From contig NZ_KB905566.1 of assembly GCF_000380965.1 (NCBI RefSeq), forward strand, positions 1 to 64,000: 64,000 bases of DNA, written 5' to 3'. Below the pieces are notes generated by a model. The model made no database searches. It was given only the letters and a program-made list of their open reading frames with translations, and was not told where the DNA came from. Positions within the stretch are counted from its first letter, which is position 1, and every line of letters begins with the position of its first letter. The position numbers and the translations under genes were made by a program. This stretch comes from Paenibacillus ginsengihumi DSM 21568 (GTDB taxonomy: Bacteria > Bacillota > Bacilli > Paenibacillales > NBRC-103111). Of this stretch, positions 10,031 through 18,361 are shown piece after piece.

Positions 10031-10143
10031 TTGTCGCTTCCGCAGCGGCAGGGCTTAAGCCCGCCATGTGTGCCTGGGGCTGCCCTGGGGAGGGGCAGCG
10101 CTGCCAGAAAAGCTGCCAGATAAACATTTTTGCTGCCGATCCA

Positions 10144-10172
10144 TTGACTGTCAAATTTAATTGTCTTACAAT
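10144..10172 (+). promoter_or_regulatory. Sigma-A promoter overlapped by a GntR/FadR-type operator
   Basis: TTGACT (10144-10149) and TACAAT (10167-10172) are 17 bases apart, an excellent promoter for the sugar-acid operon. ATTGTCTTACAAT (10160-10172) is a perfect palindrome of the TTGTnnnACAA form recognised by FadR-subfamily GntR regulators and covers the -10 box, so binding would block transcription. The GntR gene at 12149 is the obvious candidate regulator. Confidence 0.75.
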
Positions 10173-10214
10173 AAGACCATAACAACCATTACAGCATCTT
10201 GGGAGGGGAAGCCG

Positions 10215-11105
10215 TTGGACACAAGCTTCATTCGCGGGGTCATACCTCCGATCGTCACGCCGGTCGACGAGAACGAACAGGTGGACGAAGCGGGGCTGCG
10301 CAGGGTCATCGAGCATGTGATTGGCGGAGGCGTGCATGGCATTCTGGCGCTTGGCAGCAACGGGGAATTTTACGGCTTGGATCATGAGCAGCAGGAGCGT
10401 ACCGTTCGCATCACGGTCGAGCAGGTGAACGGTCGGGTGCCGGTGTACATGGGCATCGGCGCGATTACGACCAGGGAGTGCGTCGCTTTGGCCCGCAAGG
10501 GAGAGGCGCTGAACGTGCAGGCGATCACGATTTTGCCGCCGATGTTTCTCACTCCTTCGGAGGAGGAGCTGTACCGGCATTTTCGCGCCGTAGCGGAGGC
10601 GACGTCGCTGCCGGTGCTGCTGTACAACAATCCGGATCGCGTCGGCAACAATATATCCGCGAATTTGATGGAGCGGCTGGCCGATATCCCCAACATCGCA
10701 GGGGTCAAGGACAGCAGCGGCGACTTGACGTTGACGGCGGAATATATCCGCAGGACGCGGGACAAGGGCTTCAAGGTGATGGCCGGACGCGACGTCATGA
10801 TTTTGGGCTCGCTCGTTTACGGCGCTGTAGGCTGCGTCGCTTCAACGGCGAATATCGTGCCGGCGCTCGTCGTCGAAATTTACGAGAAATACCGGGCGGG
10901 AGATCTTGACGGAGCGCGTGAAGCCCAGTTCAAGCTGGCTCCGCTCAGGATGGCGTTCAATCTGGCCAGCTTCCCGGTCGTCACCAAGGAAGCGATGAAC
11001 CTGATCGGCCTTAATGTCGGGCCGTCGATTTTGCCGAATACCGCCTGCTCGGAGGCGAACCGCGGCAAGCTTGCCGACATTTTGCGGCAGATGGGCGAAC
11101 TGTAA
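10215..11105 (+). CDS. DapA-family (DHDPS/NAL) aldolase or dehydratase for a keto-deoxy sugar acid
   Basis: The 296-residue TIM-barrel enzyme begins at the TTG at 10215, which has GGGAGGGG six bases upstream. The family motifs are present: GVIPPIVTPVDENEQ, LGSNGEFYGL, the catalytic tyrosine in LPVLLYNNPDR and the Schiff-base lysine in NIAGVKDSSGDL. With a tartronate semialdehyde reductase and a galactarate-type dehydratase in the same operon, the likely substrate is 5-keto-4-deoxyglucarate (2-keto-3-deoxy-galactarate). Either aldol cleavage to pyruvate and tartronate semialdehyde or decarboxylating dehydration is possible for this fold. The presence of the reductase favours aldol cleavage. 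Confidence 0.8.
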   Translation: MDTSFIRGVIPPIVTPVDENEQVDEAGLRRVIEHVIGGGVHGILALGSNGEFYGLDHEQQERTVRITVEQVNGRVPVYMGIGAITTRECVALARKGEALNVQAITILPPMFLTPSEEELYRHFRAVAEATSLPVLLYNNPDRVGNNISANLMERLADIPNIAGVKDSSGDLTLTAEYIRRTRDKGFKVMAGRDVMILGSLVYGAVGCVASTANIVPALVVEIYEKYRAGDLDGAREAQFKLAPLRMAFNLASFPVVTKEAMNLIGLNVGPSILPNTACSEANRGKLADILRQMGEL

Positions 11106-11149
11106 TCATTCATTGTGACATTATCGATACCGCAAGGAGGAATCATCGT

Positions 11150-12031
11150 ATGATCGTCGGATTTATCGGACTTGGCATTATGGGCAAACCGATGAGCAAA
11201 AACTTGCTGAAGCACGGCTACGAGCTGATCGTGCTGGAATCGAGCAAAAGCGCTTCCGAGCTTACCGCGCTTGGAGCCAAAGCTGCGGCTACGCCGAAAG
11301 CGCTTGCAGAAAAGGCGGACGTCGTCATCACGATGCTGCCGAACTCGCCGCAGGTGAAGGAGGTCATCCTCGGCGCGGACGGCGTGATCGAGGGAGCGCG
11401 GCCGGGCACGGTCGTCATCGATATGAGCTCCATCGCGCCGCTGGTCAGCCAGGAGATTGCCGGCAAGCTGGCGGAGCGGAGCATTGAGATGCTCGACGCG
11501 CCGGTCAGCGGCGGGGAGCCGAAGGCGATCGAAGGAACGCTTTCCGTGATGGTCGGAGGCAAGCAGGAGATTTTCGACAAATGCTACGACGTGATGAAAG
11601 CAATGGCGGCATCGGTCGTGCGGACTGGGGATATCGGCGCGGGCAATGTGACGAAGCTGGCGAACCAGGTCATGGTCGCCATTCATATCGCGGCGATGTC
11701 CGAAGCGTTCGTGCTGGCGAGCAAGGCGGGCGTGGAGCCGGAGCTTGTGTATCAGGCGATTCGCGGGGGGCTGGCAGGCAGCACCGTGCTGGACGCCAAA
11801 GCTCCGCTGGTGATGGATCGCAAATTCGACCCTGGCTTCCGCATCAATCTGCACATTAAAGATTTGGCCAATGTGCTGGAGACGTCCCGCGAAGTGGGCG
11901 TGCCGCTGCCGCTTACCGCTGCGGTGATGGAGATCATGCAGGCGCTGAAGGTCGACGGCATGGGCGAGGACGATCACGGCGGGCTGATCCGCTACTATGA
12001 GAAGCTGGCCAAAACCGAAGTGAGAAGATAA
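11150..12031 (+). CDS. garR: 2-hydroxy-3-oxopropionate (tartronate semialdehyde) reductase
   Basis: The 293-residue beta-hydroxyacid dehydrogenase has the N-terminal Rossmann motif GFIGLGIMGKPMSKNLLKHG, the substrate loop DAPVSGGEPKAIEGTL and the catalytic lysine region NVTKLANQVMVA. It reduces tartronate semialdehyde to glycerate with NAD(P)H. An AAGGAGG site precedes the ATG, and a hairpin lies after the stop. Its neighbours are the lyase that would make its substrate and the galactarate-type dehydratase two genes on. Confidence 0.88.
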   Translation: MIVGFIGLGIMGKPMSKNLLKHGYELIVLESSKSASELTALGAKAAATPKALAEKADVVITMLPNSPQVKEVILGADGVIEGARPGTVVIDMSSIAPLVSQEIAGKLAERSIEMLDAPVSGGEPKAIEGTLSVMVGGKQEIFDKCYDVMKAMAASVVRTGDIGAGNVTKLANQVMVAIHIAAMSEAFVLASKAGVEPELVYQAIRGGLAGSTVLDAKAPLVMDRKFDPGFRINLHIKDLANVLETSREVGVPLPLTAAVMEIMQALKVDGMGEDDHGGLIRYYEKLAKTEVRR

Positions 12032-12039
12032 CGTTCCCG

Positions 12040-12071
12040 GGAAAACCTCTTGCGTTCACGAGAGGTTTTCC
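12040..12071 (+). terminator. Hairpin after garR
   Basis: GGAAAACCTCT (12040-12050) pairs perfectly with AGAGGTTTTCC (12061-12071) around a 10-base loop. The U-rich part lies within the stem, so termination may be partial, or it may work mainly for the opposite strand. Confidence 0.55.
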
Positions 12072-12148
12072 ATATATTCATACTATCGATCAGGGGATGA
12101 ATTCTTATGAATAGATAACGACATTTCGCAAAGGAGTATGGACATCGT

Positions 12149-12847
12149 ATGGAAGACAATCGCAGCGGCATTGAAGTGGAGACGGTGAAACGAAATACGC
12201 TGGCCAGACAAGTGGTCGAGCAAATCATTCAGCTGCTCACGAGCGGTCAGCTGAAGCCGGGGGACAGACTGCCGCCCGAGATGGAATTGATCGAGATGCT
12301 GGGCGTCAGCCGTCCGGTGCTGCGGGAAGCGCTGAGCTCGCTGGAGACGATGGAGGTCATCTCGCGCAGGCCGCGCGGCGGCACTTACTTCAACAGCAAG
12401 ATCGGCAGCAAGCCTTTCTCGCTCATGCTGGCGCTGGCCAGCGGCAATTTGCCGGCGATCATCGAGGCGCGCATGACGCTGGAGCTGGGGCTTGTCACCG
12501 TGGCCGCGGAGAAAATCACCGATGACCGGCTGCGGCAGCTCAAAGGCACGATCGAGCAGATCGCGCGCAGCACCGACAACAATTACGGCGAGGTGGATAA
12601 GGAATTTCACCGGCTCATTGCGCTGAGCGCCAACAATCCGATCGTCGAAGGCATGATCGATTCCCTGCTCATCACCCATGACAAGATGAACAGCCATATC
12701 ACTTACCGGGAGCGCGACGTCACCGTTCAATTCCACACCGACATCTACGAGGCGCTGGCGAGACGCGATCCCTACGATGCGTTCCAGCATATGTACAGAC
12801 ATTTGAAATATGTGCGCGACAAACTGCTCAAGCATTACGAACAATAA
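12149..12847 (+). CDS. FadR-subfamily GntR transcriptional regulator
   Basis: This is a 232-residue regulator with an N-terminal winged helix (LARQVVEQIIQLLTSGQLKP, PPEMELIEMLGVSRPVLREA) and a C-terminal FCD ligand domain (EFHRLIALSANNPIVEGM with metal-binding histidines, and HTDIYEALARRD). An AAAGGAG site precedes the ATG. The palindrome at 10160-10172 matches the FadR-subfamily operator form, so it probably represses the sugar-acid operon and is released by an aldarate or its breakdown product. Confidence 0.88.
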   Translation: MEDNRSGIEVETVKRNTLARQVVEQIIQLLTSGQLKPGDRLPPEMELIEMLGVSRPVLREALSSLETMEVISRRPRGGTYFNSKIGSKPFSLMLALASGNLPAIIEARMTLELGLVTVAAEKITDDRLRQLKGTIEQIARSTDNNYGEVDKEFHRLIALSANNPIVEGMIDSLLITHDKMNSHITYRERDVTVQFHTDIYEALARRDPYDAFQHMYRHLKYVRDKLLKHYEQ

Positions 12848-12898
12848 GGCAACCCGATTTTTCCGAAAAAACGCGACGAACGAGCAAGGAGACCGGTT

Positions 12899-14434
12899 AT
12901 GATGAACAATACCCGCCAAGACGCTCCTTTATACATTAAGGTTCACGAAAAAGACAACGTTGCGATCATCGTCAATACGGGCGGCCTGCCCGAAGGCACG
13001 CTTTTTCCTTGCGGATTGCAGCTGAAAGAGCGCGTGCCGCAAGGGCATAAGGTCGCCTTGGCCGATGTGGCCCAGGGAGAAGCGATCGTACGATACGGCG
13101 AGATTATCGGCTATGCGCTGCGCGATATCGAGCGGGGCAGCTGGGTGAGCGATGCGCTGATCGAGCTGCCGGAGCCGCCGCTGCTGCACGAGCTGCCGAT
13201 CGCCACGAACGTGCCGCCGCCTCAGCCGCCGCTGGAAGGCTATACGTTCGAGGGATACCTCAATCCGGACGGCAGCGTCGGCACCAAAAATATTCTCGGC
13301 ATCACGACGAGCGTCCAATGCGTGGCCGGAGTGCTCGATTACGCGGTCAAGCGGATCAAGCAGGAGCTGCTGCCCAAATATCCGAATGTGGACGATGTGG
13401 TGGCCATCACCCATACGTACGGCTGCGGCGTAGCGATTCATGCGCCCGATGCCGTCATCCCGATCCGCACGATCCAGAACATCGCGGCCAATCCGAATTT
13501 GGGCGGCGAGATGATGATCGTTGGCCTGGGCTGCGAGAAGCTGCAGCCGGATCGCATCGCACCGGATGGAGACAGCGCTTCCAAGACGGTGTCGCTGCAG
13601 GATTACCAAGGCTTCATGCCGATGGTGCAATCGATTATGGAGATGGCCGAAGAACGGCTGGAGCGGCTGAACCGTCGCCGGCGCGTCACCTGTCCCGCCT
13701 CCGGCCTCGTGGTCGGCCTGCAGTGCGGCGGAAGCGACGCCTTCTCCGGCATCACGGCGAACCCGGCGGTCGGCTATGCCGCCGACCTGTTGGTGCGCGC
13801 CGGCGCGACGGTGATGTTCTCCGAAGTAACCGAGGTGCGCGATGCCGTCCATCTGCTGACGCCGCGCGCCGTGAACGAGGAAGTCGGGCGGGCCTTGATC
13901 CGCGAGATGGAATGGTACGACGCTTACTTGCAGAGAGGCCAGGCCGACCGCAGCGCCAACCCGACGCCCGGCAACAAAAAGGGCGGCTTATCGAACATCG
14001 TGGAAAAATCGCTCGGCTCAATTATCAAATCCGGCACGAGCCCGATCTCGGCGGTGCTCGCGCCCGGCGAAAAGGCGACGCAAAAAGGCTTGATTTTCGC
14101 CGCCACGCCGGCCAGCGATTTCGTATGCGGCACGCTGCAGCTCGCCTCCGGCATCAATATGCAGGTGTTTACGACAGGCCGGGGCACCCCTTACGGCCTG
14201 GCGATCGCGCCGGTCGTCAAAGTATCGACCCGCAACGCCCTGGCCGAGCAGTGGCACGACCTGATCGATATCAACGCGGGACGGATCGCCACCGGCGAGG
14301 CGACGATCGAGGAGACCGGCTGGGAGATTTTCCGCTATATCCTCGATGTGGCCAGCGGCCGCAAGCAGACGTGGGCCGACCGCTGGGGGCTGCACAACGC
14401 GATCAGCCTGTTCAACCCGGCGCCCGTTACGTAA
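12899..14434 (+). CDS. garD: UxaA/GarD-family dehydratase, probably galactarate dehydratase
   Basis: The 511-residue protein has an N-terminal SAF-like domain (about residues 10-85) and a UxaA body with [36 protein letters not shown] and [22 protein letters not shown]-terminal block, [20 protein letters not shown], carries the conserved TTGRG motif. The single-chain architecture is shared by galactarate (GarD) and altronate (UxaA) dehydratases. GarR and a keto-deoxy-aldarate lyase in the operon favour galactarate or another aldarate. It lies 51 bases after the GntR gene and is followed by a strong terminator. Confidence 0.8.
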   Translation: MMNNTRQDAPLYIKVHEKDNVAIIVNTGGLPEGTLFPCGLQLKERVPQGHKVALADVAQGEAIVRYGEIIGYALRDIERGSWVSDALIELPEPPLLHELPIATNVPPPQPPLEGYTFEGYLNPDGSVGTKNILGITTSVQCVAGVLDYAVKRIKQELLPKYPNVDDVVAITHTYGCGVAIHAPDAVIPIRTIQNIAANPNLGGEMMIVGLGCEKLQPDRIAPDGDSASKTVSLQDYQGFMPMVQSIMEMAEERLERLNRRRRVTCPASGLVVGLQCGGSDAFSGITANPAVGYAADLLVRAGATVMFSEVTEVRDAVHLLTPRAVNEEVGRALIREMEWYDAYLQRGQADRSANPTPGNKKGGLSNIVEKSLGSIIKSGTSPISAVLAPGEKATQKGLIFAATPASDFVCGTLQLASGINMQVFTTGRGTPYGLAIAPVVKVSTRNALAEQWHDLIDINAGRIATGEATIEETGWEIFRYILDVASGRKQTWADRWGLHNAISLFNPAPVT

Positions 14435-14460
14435 ACCGCCGCTCAATCTGCGGCTAGCGA

Positions 14461-14490
14461 GACCGGCTATCCCTGAGGTAGCCGGTCTTT
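14461..14490 (+). terminator. Rho-independent terminator after garD
   Basis: GACCGGCTA (14461-14469) pairs with TAGCCGGTC (14479-14487) and is followed by TTT. It ends the aldarate operon. The rest of the 14435-14746 gap holds only a cre-like box; no gene was seen. Confidence 0.75.
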
Positions 14491-14696
14491 AGTCACAGAT
14501 AACAACGATCGGTCTCCAGACCCCGGATCCACAGGCATCATGCGCATTTCGCGGCAGGTTAACTCAGTACGATGCGGCTGCAAGCGGGTACGATTGGCCC
14601 GAAATGCGCTGGTCCCAGGGCGCAAAACGGCCCGAAAACTACATTTGGTTGACCGCGTACGATTGCCTGTCATGTCTCCCGAATCTATGATGAGAA

Positions 14697-14711
14697 ATGT
14701 AAGCGCTGCAA
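14697..14711 (+). promoter_or_regulatory. cre-like (CcpA) box before the oligosaccharide importer
   Basis: ATGTAAGCGCTGCAA resembles the CcpA consensus (core AAGCGCT, two mismatches at the right edge). It is 36 bases before the first permease start, a position expected for carbon catabolite repression. Confidence 0.5.
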
Positions 14712-14746
14712 AAACAGACTTCATTGAGGAGAGGGAGGACTAGAGG

Positions 14747-15706
14747 ATGGACCAGCAATACGCTGCCCAGGCGTCGCTAGGAATGGAGAAGAGACGCATC
14801 CGCTCGCAGTTTGTCAAAGACATCTTGAGAGACCGGTGGATGTATTTTCTGCTCCTGCCAGGCGTCTTGTATTTCGTGATCTTCAAATACTTGCCGATGG
14901 CCGGTCTGGTCATGGCTTTTCAGGACTACAAACCTCATCTGGGCCTTTTGGAAAGCCCTTGGGTCGGCCTGAAGCATTTTGAACGTTTTTTCTCGGAGCC
15001 GCAGTTCTGGATGCTGTTTCGCAACACGCTGCTGCTCGCCGTGTACAACCTGGTGTTCTTTTTCCCGCTGCCCATCGTGCTTGCACTGATGCTCAACGAG
15101 GTGCGCAAAGAAATGTTCAAGCGGTTCGTGCAAACGATCGTCTATTTGCCGCACTTTGTGTCATGGGTAGTCGCCGTCGGGATCTTCTATGTGCTGTTTA
15201 CGACGGAAGGGGGAGTCGTTAACGAGTTTATCGCCAGGCTGGGCATGGAGAAAATCCCGTTCCTGCTCAGCGAGGAATGGTTCCGGACGATGATCGTCAG
15301 CCAGTCGATCTGGAAGGAAGCCGGTTGGGGGACGATCATATTCCTGGCCGCCTTGTCGGGCGTCGATCTTCAGCTCTATGAAGCGGCCCGCATGGACGGA
15401 GCCGGACGGTGGCGCCAGCTGTGGCATATTACGCTGCCGGCCATCCGCAGCACGATCGTGATTCTGTTTATTTTGCGGCTGGGCAGCTTCCTGGATACGG
15501 GCTTCGAGCATATCTTCCTGATGCTGAACTCCATGAACCGGGAAGTCGGCGAGGTGTTCGATACTTACGTGTACCTCAAGGGTCTCACGCAAGCCCAGTA
15601 CAGCTACAGCGCGGCTGTCGGCATGTTCAAATCGCTGGTCGGACTCCTGCTCGTCGTCGGAGCGAACCGGCTGGCCAAAAAAATGGGCGAAGAAGGCGTT
15701 TACTAG
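14747..15706 (+). CDS. YteP/LplB-like oligosaccharide ABC importer permease
   Basis: The 319-residue permease of the binding-protein-dependent (MalF-like) class has six predicted membrane segments. The opening FLLLPGVLYFVIFKYLPMAG is characteristic of the YteP/LplB group, and the cytoplasmic EAA loop reads YEAARMDGAGRWRQLWHITLP. It pairs with the next gene and the YtcQ-like lipoprotein. No ATPase is encoded locally, as usual for this class, which shares an MsmX-type ATPase. The nearby rhamnogalacturonyl hydrolase points to pectin-derived oligosaccharides. Confidence 0.88.
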   Translation: MDQQYAAQASLGMEKRRIRSQFVKDILRDRWMYFLLLPGVLYFVIFKYLPMAGLVMAFQDYKPHLGLLESPWVGLKHFERFFSEPQFWMLFRNTLLLAVYNLVFFFPLPIVLALMLNEVRKEMFKRFVQTIVYLPHFVSWVVAVGIFYVLFTTEGGVVNEFIARLGMEKIPFLLSEEWFRTMIVSQSIWKEAGWGTIIFLAALSGVDLQLYEAARMDGAGRWRQLWHITLPAIRSTIVILFILRLGSFLDTGFEHIFLMLNSMNREVGEVFDTYVYLKGLTQAQYSYSAAVGMFKSLVGLLLVVGANRLAKKMGEEGVY

Positions 15707-15727
15707 ACGGAAGGAGCTGAACATGTT

Positions 15728-16609
15728 ATGCCTTTGGCGGACAAATCGATCGGCAGTCGCATCTTTAATGTGATCAACTACTCGCTGCTGATTCTCATTT
15801 CCATCATCACCATCGTTCCTTTTATGTATATCGTGGCCGTGTCGTTCGCGACCCCTGAGGAGGTGGCCAAAGGAGGGCTGATGCTGTTCCCGACGAAATT
15901 TACGCTCGGCGCGTACCAGTACATCTTCTCCACCGAAACGATGATCCGCAGCGTCATGGTGTCGATCGGCGTTACCGTAGTCGGCACGCTGATCAACCTG
16001 GTGCTCACCTCGTTCATGGCGTATCCGCTGGCCAGGCCGAACTTGCGGGGAAGAAGCGCCGTGCTGTTCATGGTGCTGTTCACGATGCTGTTCAGCGGCG
16101 GGATGATCCCGACCTATTTCGTCGTCAAGGCGTTCGGCATGATCAACAGCTATTGGTCCCTGATCATTCCTACCGCCATCAGCGCCTTCAATCTGATCGT
16201 GCTCAAAAATTTCTTCCAGCAAATTCCGGAAGGGCTGGAGGAATCGGCGAAAATCGACGGCTGTCACGACCTCGGCATCCTGTTCCGCATCGTGCTGCCG
16301 TTATCGATGCCGGCGATGGCGACGTTCGGGCTCTTCTATGCGGTAAGCCATTGGAACACTTATTTCAACGCGGTCATGTACATCAACGATTCCGAAAAAT
16401 GGCCGGTACAGATCGTGCTCAGGCAAATCGTGCTGCTGTCCCAGGACATGATCGGCGACTCGACCGCGCAGGCGGAGCCGATGGAATATTTGCCGCAGAC
16501 GATCCGCATGGCTTCAATCGTCGTCGCGACGATTCCGATCGTCATCGTCTATCCGTTCCTGCAAAAGTATTTCGCCAAAGGCGTTATGCTCGGATCGGTG
16601 AAAGGTTAA
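15728..16609 (+). CDS. YtcP/LplC-like oligosaccharide ABC importer permease
   Basis: The 293-residue second permease (MalG-like class) has six predicted membrane segments. Motifs include GLMLFPTKFTLGAYQYIF and the EAA loop LEESAKIDGCHDLGILFRIVLP. The start follows a GGAGCTGAAC-type site. A long imperfect hairpin lies between this gene and the lipoprotein gene, probably shaping their relative expression. Confidence 0.88.
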   Translation: MPLADKSIGSRIFNVINYSLLILISIITIVPFMYIVAVSFATPEEVAKGGLMLFPTKFTLGAYQYIFSTETMIRSVMVSIGVTVVGTLINLVLTSFMAYPLARPNLRGRSAVLFMVLFTMLFSGGMIPTYFVVKAFGMINSYWSLIIPTAISAFNLIVLKNFFQQIPEGLEESAKIDGCHDLGILFRIVLPLSMPAMATFGLFYAVSHWNTYFNAVMYINDSEKWPVQIVLRQIVLLSQDMIGDSTAQAEPMEYLPQTIRMASIVVATIPIVIVYPFLQKYFAKGVMLGSVKG

Positions 16610-16621
16610 CCGTTTGCAAGA

Positions 16622-16660
16622 ATTGAAAAATCAGCTTTATCTACAAGCTGAATTTTCAAT
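16622..16660 (+). promoter_or_regulatory. Intergenic 16-bp hairpin between permease and binding-protein genes
   Basis: ATTGAAAAATCAGCTT (16622-16637) pairs with AAGCTGAATTTTCAAT (16645-16660) with one mismatch and a 7-base loop. No T-run follows, so I read it as a processing or stabilising hairpin rather than a strong terminator. The remaining leader up to 16743 holds the AGGAGG site. Confidence 0.5.
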
Positions 16661-16742
16661 ACCGCAGGCGACGACCGATGACGAAAGGAAACGCTCGTCA
16701 TAGGCGTTTATAACATTTTAACTTGCACAGGAGGTTTTGCAC

Positions 16743-18257
16743 ATGAAAACAAAGCATCTCGCATCCGCACTTGGCGTTCTGGTCGCCGCTTCCAGCATTC
16801 TCGCTGCCTGTGGCGGCAAGGACCAGGTTGAAGGGGAGGGCGCGCAGGCGGACAATTCGCCTTTGGAAGTAACCATCGCCACGCCGCAGGTCGGGGAAGC
16901 TCCGGGTAAAGATACGGAAGTCGAGCTGGCCATGGAGAAGTACACCAATGCGAAAATCGATATTCAATGGATTCCGGCCGCTGCGTTCGAAGACAAGAAA
17001 AACATCATGATCGCCTCTGACGAAATGCCGAAGGCGTTCAAGATTACGTACAACGCCACATCGCTGAACGCGATTCAGTCCGGGCTGTTTTGGGAGATCG
17101 GCCCTTACCTGCAGGATTACAAAAATTTGGCCGCGGTCAATCCGATGCATTACGACAATATCAAAGTCGACGGCAAGCTGTACGGGCTGCCGCTGTACCG
17201 CGATATTGGCCGCGCGGGCATCGTGTACCGCAAGGACTGGTTCGACGAGCTGGGGCTGAAAATTCCGGTGACGCTGGACGACTGGTACCAGGCGGCGAAG
17301 GCCATCGCCGAGAAGGACCCGGATAAAAACGGGCAGAGGGATTCGTATCTTCTGTTCCTCGACAAATCGTATAACGATCCGGCCTCCAGCGCCGCATTTC
17401 TGACGCGGCTTGCCGTATCGCAGGGCGCCCCGAACAAATGGGGGATCGTGGACGGCAAGGTAACGCCGGAGTTCATGACCGAGCCTTATATGGACGTCAT
17501 GAAGCTGTTCCGCAGGCTGTTCGCGGAGAAGCTGATCAATCAGGATTTCTCCGTCGTACAAACGGCTGACGCCGACAACAAATGGAACGCCGGCCTCACC
17601 GCGATCCGCAATACGGTCGCGTCCGCTGCGGCCACCTCGTACAACAACGTGGTCAAGGGCGTGCCCCATGCGGTTGTCGATGTCGTGCCGTACGAAGGGC
17701 CGATGGGCCGCCGCGTTCCGGCCGAGCCGGGCAATAACGGCTTCTTCGTCTTCCCGAAATCGTCCGTGAAATCCGAGGCGGAATTGAAGCGGCTGCTCGC
17801 GTTCTTCGACAAGCTGCTGGAGCCGGAAATGTCCACGCTGCTGACTCGGGGCTTCGAGGGCAAGCACTTCACCAAAACGGAGGACGGAAAAGCGGAAATT
17901 ACCGATCTGACGAAGTTCAATCTCGAGGTGAAGCCGTACCGCGACAGCTTGCCGTCGTTCGAGGTGGGCGGCCAGGGACTTCCGCTCAAGCTGAACGAGC
18001 TGCAAGCTAAGGGCTGGGACGTCGTCTCCTCGAACCTGCAGCATGTCGTGCCGAATGTGGCGCTCACCCTGCTGTCGCCGACTTATACGGAAAGAGGCAG
18101 CGAGCTGGATACGATGATTCGCGACGCCCAAACCAAATATATCATGGGCAAAATCGACGAAGCCGGCTGGGAGGCGGAAGTCGCCAACTGGCGCAAGGCC
18201 GGCGGCGACAAAGTTATGGAAGAGTTGACGGAAGCGTACAATAAGCAGAACAAATAA
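16743..18257 (+). CDS. YtcQ/LipO-like oligosaccharide-binding lipoprotein
   Basis: The lipoprotein is about 504 residues long, starting at the ATG at 16743 with AGGAGG a few bases upstream. The signal peptide ends in the lipobox LAAC. The mature protein is a large family 1 extracellular binding protein of the YtcQ/LplA group (for example YGLPLYRDIGRAGIVYRKDW, and the calcium-loop-like segment DPDKNGQRDSY). It serves the two permeases upstream. The cargo is inferred to be pectin oligosaccharide from the hydrolase downstream. Confidence 0.88.
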   Translation: MKTKHLASALGVLVAASSILAACGGKDQVEGEGAQADNSPLEVTIATPQVGEAPGKDTEVELAMEKYTNAKIDIQWIPAAAFEDKKNIMIASDEMPKAFKITYNATSLNAIQSGLFWEIGPYLQDYKNLAAVNPMHYDNIKVDGKLYGLPLYRDIGRAGIVYRKDWFDELGLKIPVTLDDWYQAAKAIAEKDPDKNGQRDSYLLFLDKSYNDPASSAAFLTRLAVSQGAPNKWGIVDGKVTPEFMTEPYMDVMKLFRRLFAEKLINQDFSVVQTADADNKWNAGLTAIRNTVASAAATSYNNVVKGVPHAVVDVVPYEGPMGRRVPAEPGNNGFFVFPKSSVKSEAELKRLLAFFDKLLEPEMSTLLTRGFEGKHFTKTEDGKAEITDLTKFNLEVKPYRDSLPSFEVGGQGLPLKLNELQAKGWDVVSSNLQHVVPNVALTLLSPTYTERGSELDTMIRDAQTKYIMGKIDEAGWEAEVANWRKAGGDKVMEELTEAYNKQNK

Positions 18258-18282
18258 GCGGCGGCGAGCCTCAAGTAGACTG

Positions 18283-18306
18283 TTGGAAGCGCTTTTCTGG
18301 TATAAT
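18283..18306 (+). promoter_or_regulatory. cre-like box joined to an extended -10 promoter
   Basis: TTGGAAGCGCTTTTC (18283-18297) contains the cre core AAGCGCTT. It is followed immediately by TGG and TATAAT (18301-18306), an extended -10 promoter. No good -35 is seen. The regulator gene at 18362 would thus be under catabolite repression at its own promoter. Confidence 0.6.
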
Positions 18307-18361
18307 GGGTGTCGGGTACAAGTTGTATGCCTGATACAGTAGTTAAAGGGGAGGATGCTCG

